Shown in pieces: positions 9,968 through 18,481 of a stretch of DNA of 64,000 bases. Position 1 is the first letter of the stretch, and each line of letters opens with the position of its first letter. The DNA comes from Microbacterium paraoxydans (lineage in GTDB: Bacteria > Actinomycetota > Actinomycetes > Actinomycetales > Microbacteriaceae): NCBI RefSeq assembly GCF_020524545.1, contig NZ_JAIVLG010000001.1, forward strand, positions 682,001-746,000, written 5' to 3'. Under the pieces are notes generated by a model, which was not told the origin of the DNA, made no database searches, and was given only the letters and a program-made list of their open reading frames with translations. Position numbers and translations under genes: made by a program.

Positions 9968-10906
9968 ATGTCGAGCGACGAAACGCCGAACGTCCCCACA
10001 CCGCGAAATTCACGCGAGATCGTGCGGGAGAAGGCCCAGAGAGTGCACGCCCAGCAGTCGCGGGCGCGCCTCATGCGACGGATCATCATCGGCGCCGTGG
10101 CGCTGGTCGCGGTGGGCGCGATCGGCACCGCAGTGACGCTGGCGGTGTCGTCGCAGGTGTCCAAGCCGCGGCTCACGCCCACCGGCATGGAGTCGGACGG
10201 TGTCGTCGTCACCGATATCGAAGCCTTCGCCGGGTCCGCTGCGGTTCCGTCGACCCCGACGCCCGAGCCGAGCGATGCCGGTGCTTCCGAATCGCCGACG
10301 CCGGAGCCGACCGCATCCGAGAAGGTCGACATCCACATCTATGTCGACTACCTGTCGCCCGACGCGGGCAAGTTCGAGCGTGCCAACGCCCGCCAGCTCG
10401 CCGGCTGGATCAAGGAAGGCGCGGTCACGGTCAGCTACCACCCGGTGGCGCTGCTCACCGCCAGCTCGAACGGGACCAAGTTCTCGTTGCGCTCGGCCGC
10501 GGCCGCGGCGTGCGTCGCCACGCATTCGCCCGAGCAGTTCTACGCCTTCAATCACGAGCTGCTCGACGATCAGCCCGAGGTCGGCAGCGACGGCCTCTCG
10601 GACGAAGACCTCGCGAACCTCGCTCTCGCCGTCGGCGTCACCAACGGCAAGGCAGTCCGTTCGTGCGTCGAGGACGGCGACTTCGTGGGCTGGGCGAAGG
10701 AGGCCACGACCCGGGCCCTGGACGGTCCGCTCGCCGGTTCCGACGACCTTGTGCTGACCGCGACCCCGATGATCGTGGCGAACGGCGAGGCCTACGTCGG
10801 TGCGATGGACGATCCCGCCGAGTTCTCCCAGTTCGTCCTCAGTGTCGCCAGCGACGCGTCACGCGAAACGGCGACCCCGACCCCGACTTCCACACCTGCC
10901 CCGTGA
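9968..10906 (+). CDS. Membrane-anchored DsbA/thioredoxin-fold protein lacking the CxxC
   Basis: 312 residues: a cytoplasmic basic N-terminus, one membrane helix at about 38-62, a Pro/Thr/Glu-rich linker (about 84-118), then a DsbA-like thioredoxin domain outside the membrane. Where active family members have CPxC in the context DYLCPxCGKFE, this protein reads DYLSPDAGKFE (residues 128-136), so both redox cysteines are gone. The cis-Pro loop (TATPMIVANGE) is retained. Only two cysteines remain elsewhere in the domain (AAACVATH, VRSCVED). It cannot act as a standard disulfide oxidoreductase. A Thr/Pro tail ends the protein. Confidence 0.88.
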   Translation: MSSDETPNVPTPRNSREIVREKAQRVHAQQSRARLMRRIIIGAVALVAVGAIGTAVTLAVSSQVSKPRLTPTGMESDGVVVTDIEAFAGSAAVPSTPTPEPSDAGASESPTPEPTASEKVDIHIYVDYLSPDAGKFERANARQLAGWIKEGAVTVSYHPVALLTASSNGTKFSLRSAAAAACVATHSPEQFYAFNHELLDDQPEVGSDGLSDEDLANLALAVGVTNGKAVRSCVEDGDFVGWAKEATTRALDGPLAGSDDLVLTATPMIVANGEAYVGAMDDPAEFSQFVLSVASDASRETATPTPTSTPAP

Positions 10907-10920
10907 TTCGGTAGGGGGTC

Positions 10921-10946
10921 GATGCCATCGCTAAGCTGATGGCATC
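10921..10946. terminator. Perfect 9-bp hairpin just before tRNA-Thr
   Basis: GATGCCATC, 8-nt loop, GATGGCATC. It could end the DsbA-like transcript. The loop contains TAAGCT, which may also be the -10 of the tRNA gene that begins 2 nt later, so terminator and promoter would overlap. Confidence 0.5.
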
Positions 10947-10947
10947 C

Positions 10948-11020
10948 GCCGACTTGGCGCAATTGGTAGCGCACCGTACTTGTAATACGGGGGTTACGGG
11001 TTCGAGTCCCGTAGTCGGCT
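10948..11020 (+). tRNA. tRNA-Thr (TGT anticodon)
   Basis: 73-nt cloverleaf without encoded CCA. Acceptor stem GCCGACT pairs with AGTCGGC, the T arm contains GGTTCGAGTCC, and the anticodon loop CTTGTAA gives TGT, reading ACA (Thr). Confidence 0.95.
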
Positions 11021-11069
11021 CTGTTCTTCCAGACGGGAGCGGAGAGATCGATCTAGCGACTCTTCCGGG

Positions 11070-11699
11070 TCAGATCTTGATCGGGAATGTCGTGAGCAGG
11101 GCGAGCCCGCACAGGACGATGACGCCGCTCAGGCCGAGGAACACCCGGCGTCGCCAGGGGGCCGCCTGGTGCTGAGAGATCGCGGCGAAGAACAGGACGA
11201 GTGCGAACAGCACGGTGAGCAGGGAATAGTTGTCGCCGCGCTGATTGTTGGCGAGGGCCTCATCGAACTTCGCATCCGCTCTCGCGTTCAACTCCTCGGC
11301 TTCCCGCGTGCCGGGCGGGACGTATTCCTCCATCACGAACGGCCCACGAGACGCGCGCCCCTCCGCGGCCCACGCGTCGAAGGCCACCGCGAACTCCTCG
11401 GTGAAGCGTTCCTCGATGAAAGCCACCAACTCGTCTCGCCCGTCCGCTTCTGCGAGCACCCATTCCGTGTACAGCGTCAGGTCGTACTGGCGTGCAGCCT
11501 GGGCCGTGGACTGGGCGGAAGCGGCTTGAATGCGAGCGCTGGAAGCTTGGCTGAATGCGATGGACATCTCGCCGCCCCACTTCGAGGCCTCGAAGCCGCA
11601 CCAGGCCGTCACGACCGCGGTCACCGAGAGCAGAACGACCGTGATGACGTCCAGAACACGAGTCGTGCGGGTCGACTCATCCGAAGGGCCTCTGTGCAT
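11070..11699 (-). CDS. Integral membrane protein of unknown function
   Basis: 209 residues. One membrane helix at about 16-34 (LDVITVVLLSVTAVVTAW), a long hydrophilic, Ala/Glu-rich middle part that looks helical, and two C-terminal helices at about 158-175 and 185-205. The layout resembles DUF4337-type membrane proteins, but I cannot assign the family firmly. No catalytic motif is seen. The -10-like box CAGAAT lies 6 nt before the ATG, so the mRNA is probably leaderless. Confidence 0.75.
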   Translation of the reverse strand: MHRGPSDESTRTTRVLDVITVVLLSVTAVVTAWCGFEASKWGGEMSIAFSQASSARIQAASAQSTAQAARQYDLTLYTEWVLAEADGRDELVAFIEERFTEEFAVAFDAWAAEGRASRGPFVMEEYVPPGTREAEELNARADAKFDEALANNQRGDNYSLLTVLFALVLFFAAISQHQAAPWRRRVFLGLSGVIVLCGLALLTTFPIKI

Positions 11700-11705
11700 G
11701 AGCCG

Positions 11706-11711
11706 ATTCTG
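11706..11711 (-). promoter_or_regulatory. -10 box CAGAAT, leaderless arrangement
   Basis: On the minus strand CAGAAT, 6-nt spacer, then the ATG at 11699. Confidence 0.5.
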
Positions 11712-11793
11712 CGGCCCGCGACCCGGCGGCGATGTTGCCGCTCACCCGGACGGGGTGACCGACGGTTGCTCAGCGGATGACCCGCCCCGGGAG

Positions 11794-12417
11794 TCAGAAC
11801 AAGGTCGCGGTGCGAGAGCTCGTCGTCCCGTCCGTCGGGTCCCCGGTGGCGCGGACTTCTACGCTGATGCCCGAATGCAGCGGAGTCGAGCCGAGGATGC
11901 CGAAGCTGACGTGCGTCACACCCTGTCCGGCCACGGAGCCAGCGAAGACGAGGGTGTAGGAGATGGTGCCATCGCCGTTGTCGACCGCGTCTCCGGCCGT
12001 CCAGGTCGGGTCCGTCGCCGGCAGCGCGCCGACGACGGGACTGCTGCCACCGGCGTTCGCGATGATGGCAGGCTGCACCGCGCCGACATCGATCGAGGCG
12101 AAAGTCACGACGACGACGCCGCTGGTGATCGGCTCCACCGGTAGTGAGGCGGCCTGTGTGTCGTCGTTGCGCAGCTGGATCGATGCTCCGTAGTACTCGG
12201 GATCGATCCAGGTGCCGCCCTGCATCGTCTCGATCACGAACCGCCCACGCGCACCCGTCGACGCGGCGGCAAGCGGTGTCCCGACAGCGGCAGCGATCAC
12301 GGGCACCGACCAGGCCGCACCCGCCAGGAGTGTTCGCCGTCCGACGCCGTCGTGTCGCTTCTGGCCCGCGTCGTCCCCTGTCCGGCGGGCGACCACGTGC
12401 GGTGTGCGAGATTCCAT
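11794..12417 (-). CDS. Secreted protein with Tat-like signal, function unknown
   Basis: 207 residues. The twin-arginine-like signal (GRRTLLAGAAWSVPVIAAA, then a cleavage-like AAAS at about residue 51-54) resembles signals common in small secreted Microbacteriaceae proteins. The mature part is about 150 residues, beta-rich and cysteine-free, possibly immunoglobulin-like. It starts 4 nt after the stop of the DUF7882-like gene, so the two form an operon. No function can be assigned. Confidence 0.72.
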   Translation of the reverse strand: MESRTPHVVARRTGDDAGQKRHDGVGRRTLLAGAAWSVPVIAAAVGTPLAAASTGARGRFVIETMQGGTWIDPEYYGASIQLRNDDTQAASLPVEPITSGVVVVTFASIDVGAVQPAIIANAGGSSPVVGALPATDPTWTAGDAVDNGDGTISYTLVFAGSVAGQGVTHVSFGILGSTPLHSGISVEVRATGDPTDGTTSSRTATLF

Positions 12418-12421
12418 GGCG

Positions 12422-12736
12422 TCACGCGTCCTGCGGCACGTCGAGAACCTCGTCGACGAGGCTGATCCCGCCCGTCGAGCTCGCGGAGTGCATCAGGCCC
12501 TGGATCCAGGTCGGGTTCAGTGGAGGCGCGTCAGGTGCCTCGAAGGTGAAACGCAGGGGAATAGACGGGTGCAGCCAGATCGTCGAGCGTCCGGCGGGCT
12601 CACCCTCACGATGGCGCCAGGACAGGGTGAAGCTCTCGTTGCGCCGGAGTTTGGTCGCGATGACCACTTTCAGATGGGCGAGTGCACGGTCCTCGATGTG
12701 GATCTCGTCGCCGTTTCCGTACTGGATCGTTCCCAT
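12422..12736 (-). CDS. Small DUF7882-type protein
   Basis: 104 residues, matching a small Microbacteriaceae family (MGTIQYGNGDEIHIEDRALAH..., LKVVIATKLRRNESFTLSW) often mislabelled ATP-dependent DNA ligase because of old annotation transfer. There is no ligase motif, and the length is far below a ligase. The ATG at 12736 is chosen because TATCGT lies 6 nt upstream (leaderless) and matches the family N-terminus. First gene of a two-gene operon with the secreted protein. Confidence 0.8.
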   Translation of the reverse strand: MGTIQYGNGDEIHIEDRALAHLKVVIATKLRRNESFTLSWRHREGEPAGRSTIWLHPSIPLRFTFEAPDAPPLNPTWIQGLMHSASSTGGISLVDEVLDVPQDA

Positions 12737-12742
12737 CCCAGA

Positions 12743-12748
12743 ACGATA
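12743..12748 (-). promoter_or_regulatory. -10 box TATCGT, leaderless arrangement
   Basis: Minus-strand TATCGT, 6-nt spacer, ATG at 12736 of the DUF7882-type gene. Confidence 0.5.
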
Positions 12749-12883
12749 GCCGCGATCCTCGCGCGCCGTCGGGAACGGGGCGGGCTGTCGTATTCTGACA
12801 TATCGCTTTGGCCGGTGATACGTTACCGACGCCGCGGTGGCGTGCGGTGCACGGGGGATCGGCCGTCGGAGGGCACACACATC

Positions 12884-13717
12884 ATGAGCGCACCCGACGC
12901 AGCCACGGCCATGCAGGAGTGGCAGCACGGCCATCCCTGCATCGAGAAGGTCTCCGCGGCGGCCTACGAACGCGAGAAGCGACTGCTGCAGGTCGAGCTC
13001 CTCAAGCTCCAATCCCACGTCAGGGACACCTCCGAACGTGTGCTGATCCTGTTCGAGGGCCAGGACGCCGCAGGTAAGGGCGGCGCGATCAAGCGCTTCA
13101 TGGAACACCTCAATCCGCGCGGTGCGAAAGTCGTCGCTCTGGACAAGCCGACGGATGCCGAGCGTACCCAGTGGTACTTCCAGCGCTACGTCGCGCACCT
13201 GCCGTCCGGTGGCGAGATCGTGTTGATGGACCGTTCCTGGTACAACCGCGCCGGGGTCGAGCGGGTGATGGGGTATTGCTCGTCGGGCGACTACGAGGAG
13301 TTCCTGCAGACGGCGCCCTCGTTCGAGCGCATGCTCGTGGGAGCGGGCATCCGTCTCATCAAGCTCTGGTTCTCAGTCGACGAGGCGGAGCAGCGGCGGC
13401 GGTTCCAGCGACGCAGCGCGGACCCCGTGAAGCAGTGGAAGCTGACCCCGACGGATCTCGCCGGCATCGACCGGTGGGCACAGTACACGGCGGCGACCGA
13501 GGCGATGTTCGCCCACACCGATACGTCGGCCGCACCGTGGATCGCCATCACGGCGAACGACAAGAAGCGCGCACGGCTCGAGGCGATGAGGTGCGTCCTT
13601 GCACGATTCGACTATCCCGGCAAGGATCCGTTGATCGCTCATGCGCCCGACCCACGTCTCGTCAGGCGCCCATCGCAGGTCCACGACGAGGAACACACAC
13701 CGAGCGGGAATGCGTGA
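12884..13717 (+). CDS. ppk2: Polyphosphate kinase 2
   Basis: 277-residue PPK2-family enzyme transferring phosphate between polyphosphate and nucleoside (di)phosphates. Walker A (FEGQDAAGKGGAIKR), the lid/Arg region (LDKPTDAERTQWYFQRYVAHLP) and Walker B (IVLMDRSWYNRAGVERVMG) are intact. One PPK2 domain at normal length suggests a class I enzyme. The ATG at 12884 has GGAGGG 10 nt upstream. The stop region lies close to the aldo/keto reductase, so these may be co-transcribed. Confidence 0.94.
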   Translation: MSAPDAATAMQEWQHGHPCIEKVSAAAYEREKRLLQVELLKLQSHVRDTSERVLILFEGQDAAGKGGAIKRFMEHLNPRGAKVVALDKPTDAERTQWYFQRYVAHLPSGGEIVLMDRSWYNRAGVERVMGYCSSGDYEEFLQTAPSFERMLVGAGIRLIKLWFSVDEAEQRRRFQRRSADPVKQWKLTPTDLAGIDRWAQYTAATEAMFAHTDTSAAPWIAITANDKKRARLEAMRCVLARFDYPGKDPLIAHAPDPRLVRRPSQVHDEEHTPSGNA

Positions 13718-13742
13718 GGCGCCGTCGGCGGTTGTCAACGAC

Positions 13743-14696
13743 ATGACTCGTATCGGCAACAGTGACCTTGACGTGCTCCCGCTCTCGCTCGGCGGCAATG
13801 TGTTCGGCTGGACCGCCGATCGCGACGCCTCCTTCGCGGTGCTCGACGCCTTCGTGGACGGGGGAGGCGACTTCATCGACACGGCCGACTCCTACAGCTC
13901 CTGGGTGGCGGGCAATGAAGGCGGGGAGAGCGAGGCGATCATCGGCGAGTGGCTGGCGTCCCGCAAGCCCGCCGGAGTCGTCGTCGCGACCAAGGTGAGC
14001 CAGCACCCGCAATTCAGAGGGCTGTCCGCGGAGAATGTCCGCAGGGCGGCCGAGGCATCGCTGGTGCGCCTGGGCATCGACGAGATCGATCTGTACTACG
14101 CGCACTTCGATGACGAGACCGTCCCGCTGGAAGAGACCGTCGCTGCGTTCGGTCAGCTGGTCGCGGATGGCCTGGTGCGGCACGTCGCCGTCTCGAACTA
14201 CTCGGCCGAGCGGATCCGTGAATGGGTCGAGATCGCCCGGCGTCTCGGGGTCGCCGTGCCGGTGGCCGTGCAGCCGCACTACAACCTCGTGCACCGCAAC
14301 GAGGTCGAGCAGACGATCATCCCGATCGCCGAGGAGTTCGAGCTCGGGCTCGTTCCCTACTACTCGCTGGCGAGCGGGTTCCTGACCGGCAAATACCGCT
14401 CGACGGATGCCGCGGGCGAGGCATCTCCGCGGGCGCAGGGCGCCGCGAAGTACGCCACCGAGGCCGGGCTGCAGATCCTCGGCGCGCTGGAAGAGATCGG
14501 CGACGCCCACGGCGCGTCGATCGCGGCGACGTCGCTCGCCTGGCTGCGCGCGCAGCCCACGGTCGTCGCGCCGATCGCGAGCGCCCGCACCGTCGAGCAG
14601 GTGCCCGACCTGCTTGCCGGGGCACGCCTCGAACTCTCGCCCGAAGAGGTGGCCGTGCTCGACCGGGTCTCGGAGTGGAGCCCCTCCCCGGCCTGA
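13743..14696 (+). CDS. Aldo/keto reductase
   Basis: 317-residue NADP(H)-dependent oxidoreductase of the TIM-barrel AKR superfamily. The catalytic tetrad is visible: Asp and Tyr in DFIDTADSYSSW, Lys in VVVATKVSQ, His in LYYAHFDD. The cofactor region near the C-terminus (PIASARTVEQV) is typical. The start at 13743 gives the usual family N-terminus; another ATG at 13710 would overlap ppk2 by 8 nt and is possible. The substrate is not evident. Confidence 0.88.
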   Translation: MTRIGNSDLDVLPLSLGGNVFGWTADRDASFAVLDAFVDGGGDFIDTADSYSSWVAGNEGGESEAIIGEWLASRKPAGVVVATKVSQHPQFRGLSAENVRRAAEASLVRLGIDEIDLYYAHFDDETVPLEETVAAFGQLVADGLVRHVAVSNYSAERIREWVEIARRLGVAVPVAVQPHYNLVHRNEVEQTIIPIAEEFELGLVPYYSLASGFLTGKYRSTDAAGEASPRAQGAAKYATEAGLQILGALEEIGDAHGASIAATSLAWLRAQPTVVAPIASARTVEQVPDLLAGARLELSPEEVAVLDRVSEWSPSPA

Positions 14697-14706
14697 TGCG
14701 ACGCCG

Positions 14707-15384
14707 CTAGTCGCCGACGAGGCCGAGTCTGTGCGCCAGGATCACCGCGTGGATGCGGTCGCGGGCCGCGAGCTTGGTCAGCACCCGGCCCACATGCGTC
14801 TTCACGGTGGACTCGCCCACGTAGAGCGTCTGGGCGATCTCGGCGTTGGTGAGGCCGCGGCCGATCGCCAGGAACACATCACGCTCCCGCTCGGTGAGGG
14901 ACGCGAGCGCGGCGCTCTCTGCCGACGCAGGGCCGGGGACGGAGGAGGAGCCCAGCTGCGGCGTCACGTGCTCGAGAAGCATCCGCGTGACGCGCGGGGA
15001 GAGAGCGGCATCTCCGCGGTGCACGGCGCGCACGGCGGAGATCATCTCCTGTCGCTGCGCATCCTTCAGCAGGAAGCCGCTCGCGCCTGCGCGGATGGCG
15101 CCGAAGGCGTACTCGTCGAGGTCGAAGGTCGTCAGCACGAGCACCTTCGTCCGCGGATGCTCGCGCACGATCGTCTCCGTGGCCGCGATACCATCGAGTT
15201 CGGGCATGCGGATGTCCATCAGCACGAGATCAGGGGCAAGGATCCTGCTCTGCGTGATCGCGGCTTTCCCGTCCGCGGCCTCGCCGACCACCACGATGTC
15301 TCCCTCGGCCTCGAGCACCATGCGGAACCCGACTCGGATCAGTTCCTGATCGTCCACCAGGAGCACTCTGATCGCCTCTGTCAT
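14707..15384 (-). CDS. Response regulator, NarL/LuxR type
   Basis: 225-residue regulator. The receiver domain has LLVDDQE, the phospho-acceptor Asp in LVLMDIRMPE, LTTFD and LLKDA; the LuxR-type HTH follows (LTERERDVFLAIGRGLTNAEIAQTL...VGESTVKTHVGRVLTKL). The start overlaps the stop of the histidine kinase gene as ATGA. It likely controls the ABC exporter genes at the head of the same operon, an arrangement common for drug or peptide-stress exporters; that is inference. Confidence 0.93.
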   Translation of the reverse strand: MTEAIRVLLVDDQELIRVGFRMVLEAEGDIVVVGEAADGKAAITQSRILAPDLVLMDIRMPELDGIAATETIVREHPRTKVLVLTTFDLDEYAFGAIRAGASGFLLKDAQRQEMISAVRAVHRGDAALSPRVTRMLLEHVTPQLGSSSVPGPASAESAALASLTERERDVFLAIGRGLTNAEIAQTLYVGESTVKTHVGRVLTKLAARDRIHAVILAHRLGLVGD

Positions 15385-16655
15385 GTCTCGTCCTCCCTCG
15401 ACTCGACCCCGGCGCCGTGGGCGCTTTCCCCTGTCGGCAGCACAGCCTGCAGCACCCACCGTCCCTCACCGACGGGGCCGGATTGCAGCGTGCCGTGCAC
15501 ATGGGCCGCACGTTCGGACAGCCCGCGGACACCGAAGCCGGCGGATCCGACCTCGCCCGTGACGCCGTCGTTCACGATCTCGATCGTCGCCGTCTCCGCT
15601 GCATAGGCCACGCGCACCGCGATCGCCGATGCGGTCGGCGCATGGCGCATCGCGTTGGTGACGCCCTCCTGGACGATCCGACCTATCGCGTGCGCGACCG
15701 CGGGCGAGACCTCAGGCTTTCCGGTCACGGTGAGAGTGGCCGGAAAGCCGGCGCGTTGCGCGGCTTCGACGGTGTCCCGTGGTGGCACCGGATGCACCGG
15801 AGCGAGGGGGAGTGGCGACTCGTCGCCCCGCAGGACTCCCAGCATCGACCGCATCTCGGTGAGTGCGGAACGAGCGGTCTCCGCCGTCGAGAGCGCGGCC
15901 CTGCGCGCCTGCTCGCGATCCGCCGTCGCCGCGCCGCCCTCGGAGAGCGCCACGATCACGGTCAGCGAGTGCGACACGATGTCATGCATCTCCCGGGCGA
16001 TACGTGCGCGTTCGGAGGCGGCCGCCAACCTGGCCTGCTGGTCGCGTTCGACGAGGAGCTGTCGGGAGCGATCGATGACGGCGGAGAGGTAACGCTTGCG
16101 CCCTCCGACGTTGACACCGACGAGCGTGCCGATCAGGCCCAGCACGACGTAGCTGAGAGCGGTATCGAACCCGCTTTGGAGCACGATCGCCCCCGTGAGC
16201 ATCAGCAGCGTGGTGAGGCCGACGAACCATGCCGCGCCGATTCCATACCAGGTCCAGGCGGCTCGAGAGGAGCGGTAGACCGCCAGCCCGTAACAGGCGA
16301 CGAGCAGGAGGATCAGCCCGCCGGACAGCCCCGTGAACAGGCCGACGGTGCCCAGGACGACCGCCGCGATGAAGGGGGCCAACGGGGCCCGGCGTCGCCA
16401 CAGCAGGGTGCTGCAGGCGAGGGCCACCATCGACAGCGTGGCGATGTTGATCGCGATGGCTGTGGCTTCGGGAATCGACGCATCCACGAGTCGCCCGGCC
16501 GGGGCGAGCGAGAGGAGGAGGCAGAACAGCGCGAGCAGGACGTCCGCGAGAAGGGGGTGTCGTGCCCAGAAGCGGCGGAAGAGTCCCGGCGCACGCGGAA
16601 GCCGCAGCTCCTCGTCCTCGCGGATCGAGTCGCTGCGGCTTCGCGTTCTCTTCAC
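15381..16655 (-). CDS. Sensor histidine kinase, HisKA_3/NarX type
   Basis: 424 residues. Several membrane helices lie in the first 190 residues, then a HisKA_3 dimerisation box (ERARIAREMHDIVSHSLTV, with the phospho-His in MHD) and a compact ATPase domain with N box (EGVTNAMRHA) and a C-terminal Gly-rich GFGVRGLSER. It forms a pair with the NarL-type regulator (ATGA overlap) and follows the ABC permease by 10 nt. No extracellular sensor loop is evident, which fits an intramembrane-sensing kinase linked to a transporter. Confidence 0.92.
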   Translation of the reverse strand: MKRTRSRSDSIREDEELRLPRAPGLFRRFWARHPLLADVLLALFCLLLSLAPAGRLVDASIPEATAIAINIATLSMVALACSTLLWRRRAPLAPFIAAVVLGTVGLFTGLSGGLILLLVACYGLAVYRSSRAAWTWYGIGAAWFVGLTTLLMLTGAIVLQSGFDTALSYVVLGLIGTLVGVNVGGRKRYLSAVIDRSRQLLVERDQQARLAAASERARIAREMHDIVSHSLTVIVALSEGGAATADREQARRAALSTAETARSALTEMRSMLGVLRGDESPLPLAPVHPVPPRDTVEAAQRAGFPATLTVTGKPEVSPAVAHAIGRIVQEGVTNAMRHAPTASAIAVRVAYAAETATIEIVNDGVTGEVGSAGFGVRGLSERAAHVHGTLQSGPVGEGRWVLQAVLPTGESAHGAGVESREDET

Positions 16656-16665
16656 TGACCAGACT

Positions 16666-17481
16666 CTACGCGTCGCGGGTGCGCAGAACCGCCCAGGCCA
16701 CGAGAGCGCCGCCGGCGACCCAGCAGGCCAGAGTCAGGAAGGCCACCGGGGCTTCGAGCGGGGTGCCGTCACCCGGCAGGATGGCACTCTGTGCGGCCGC
16801 CACCGGAAGGTAGTTCGCTGCATCGACGAGCCACGCCCATGCCTCGCCGGCGAAGGTGAAGAAGCTCGCCACGATCGGCAGCACGAACAGCACACCGACG
16901 GTGGCCGCGATCGCACCGGCGCCGGAGCGCAGGATGAAGCCGAACGACACCCCGATCAGTGCGAAGACGGCCATCGAGAGCGAGGCCACGACGATCGGGA
17001 GAAGCGACATCGAGGGATCCGACCAGTCGATGCTCTGGTCCCGCGGTGCCACGACGAGTGAGACGGCGGCGGCCGCGACGGAGAAGATCACCAGCGACGA
17101 CAGGAAGAGGAACACGGCCAGCACGATCGACTTCGCCGCCAGAACGGACCCGCGGATCGGGTTGGCCGTCAGGGTCGAGCGGATCATCCCGGTGGAGTAC
17201 TCTCCGGTGACCGAGATCGCGCCGATGATGCCGGCGAGCAGCATGGTGAACTGGATCGGCATGATGACGGCCTGGATCGGTTCGAAGCCCGGCATGTCGA
17301 CCGCCTGAGCGATGAGCACGGCGATCCCGATCGTGAGTGCGGCGGCGATGCCGATGGACCACCACGTCGAGCGCAGGGTCGCGAGCTTGATCCACTCGCC
17401 GCGCAGGGCGCGCACGAACGTCAGGCGCCGACCGGTGTCGACGCGCGGCCGTGTGGGAGCGGGAGCCTGTGTCGTGGTCAT
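16666..17481 (-). CDS. ABC-2 type exporter permease
   Basis: 271 residues with six predicted membrane helices, in the ABC-2 family (N-terminal FVRALRGEWIKLATLRSTWWS, then GEYSTGMIRSTL in the second part). Its ATG overlaps the stop of the ATPase gene (ATGA), so the two make one exporter. The substrate is unknown; the linked two-component pair suggests export of a toxic or envelope-active compound. Confidence 0.9.
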   Translation of the reverse strand: MTTTQAPAPTRPRVDTGRRLTFVRALRGEWIKLATLRSTWWSIGIAAALTIGIAVLIAQAVDMPGFEPIQAVIMPIQFTMLLAGIIGAISVTGEYSTGMIRSTLTANPIRGSVLAAKSIVLAVFLFLSSLVIFSVAAAAVSLVVAPRDQSIDWSDPSMSLLPIVVASLSMAVFALIGVSFGFILRSGAGAIAATVGVLFVLPIVASFFTFAGEAWAWLVDAANYLPVAAAQSAILPGDGTPLEAPVAFLTLACWVAGGALVAWAVLRTRDA

Positions 17482-18389
17482 GAGATCTCCTTCGTGCGGT
17501 ACTCGACGGAGTCGCCGGTGAGGGCGAGGTAGGCGTCTTCGAGCGAACCGGTGGTCGGGGTGAGTTCGTGCAGCGGGATGCCGCGATCGGCGGCCAGATC
17601 GCCGATGCGGGCGGCGGGCAGCCCCACGATGTCGAGCAGGTCGGGAGCGGAGCTCACGATCTCCACGTCCGGGCCGCCCACGGCAGCCGCCAGGTCGGCA
17701 GGTCGCGGCGTACGAACCCGCACGGTGTTCCTTGTCCAGGAACGCACGAGATCGGACAGAGCTGCGTCCGCCAGCACCCGACCGCGACCCATGACGATGA
17801 CGTGGTCGGCGGTCTGCGCCATCTCGCTCATCAGATGGCTCGACAGCAGCACGGTGCGCCCCTCCGAAGCCGCATGCCGCACGAACTGGCGTACCCAGCG
17901 GACCCCCTCGGGGTCGAGACCGTTCACCGGCTCGTCGAGAATCAGCGTGTGCGGGTCCCCGAGCAGGGCCGAGGCGATGCCGAGCCGCTGGCCCATCCCG
18001 AGGGAGAACTTGCCCGCCCGCTTGCGGGCGACGGAGCCGATGCCCGCGAGGTCGATCACCTCATCCACGCGCGAGGAGGGGATGCCGTGGGTCGCCGCCA
18101 TCGCCCGGAGGTGATTGCGCGCGGTGCGTCCGGTGTGCACCGCCTTCGCGTCGAGCAGCACGCCGACCTCGGTGAGCGGCGCGCGCAGCTTGCGGTACTC
18201 ACGACCTGCGACGGCGGTGCGTCCGGACGTCGGCCGGTCCAGTCCGACGATCAGCCGCATGGTGGTGGACTTGCCGGCGCCGTTCGGTCCGAGGAATCCG
18301 GTGACACTGCCCGGCTTGACGGTGAACGACACGTCGTCGACGGCGGTCTTGTCTCCGAACCTCTTCGTGAGGCCTTCTGCTGTGATCAT
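17478..18389 (-). CDS. ABC exporter ATP-binding protein
   Basis: 303-residue ATPase, DrrA/CcmA type. Walker A (GPNGAGKSTTM), signature (FSLGMGQRLGIASALLG), Walker B (LILDEPVNGLDPEG) and switch His (SSHLMSEM) are present, with a C-terminal extension typical of drug/peptide exporters. The ATG at 18389 is the first gene of the four-gene operon (ATPase, permease, kinase, regulator); TAGCGT sits 7 nt upstream, so the mRNA is probably leaderless. Confidence 0.92.
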   Translation of the reverse strand: MITAEGLTKRFGDKTAVDDVSFTVKPGSVTGFLGPNGAGKSTTMRLIVGLDRPTSGRTAVAGREYRKLRAPLTEVGVLLDAKAVHTGRTARNHLRAMAATHGIPSSRVDEVIDLAGIGSVARKRAGKFSLGMGQRLGIASALLGDPHTLILDEPVNGLDPEGVRWVRQFVRHAASEGRTVLLSSHLMSEMAQTADHVIVMGRGRVLADAALSDLVRSWTRNTVRVRTPRPADLAAAVGGPDVEIVSSAPDLLDIVGLPAARIGDLAADRGIPLHELTPTTGSLEDAYLALTGDSVEYRTKEIS

Positions 18390-18396
18390 GACGTCC

Positions 18397-18402
18397 ACGC
18401 TA
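18397..18402 (-). promoter_or_regulatory. -10 box TAGCGT of the ABC/two-component operon
   Basis: Minus-strand TAGCGT, 7-nt spacer, ATG at 18389. Confidence 0.55.
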
Positions 18403-18481
18403 CGGAGCATCCTCGGTACGCCGCATCCGCCGCAGGTACCGTCTTCTGCACCGGGCGTCCTCCCCGCGGAGGACATCCGGT

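Noticed and set aside
12422..12736. ATP-dependent DNA ligase
   Set aside because: Database label for this small family, but 104 residues, no KxDG motif and no OB fold.
13710..13742. Longer start for the aldo/keto reductase
   Set aside because: Adds 11 residues outside the family N-terminus without a ribosome-binding site; kept only as an alternative.
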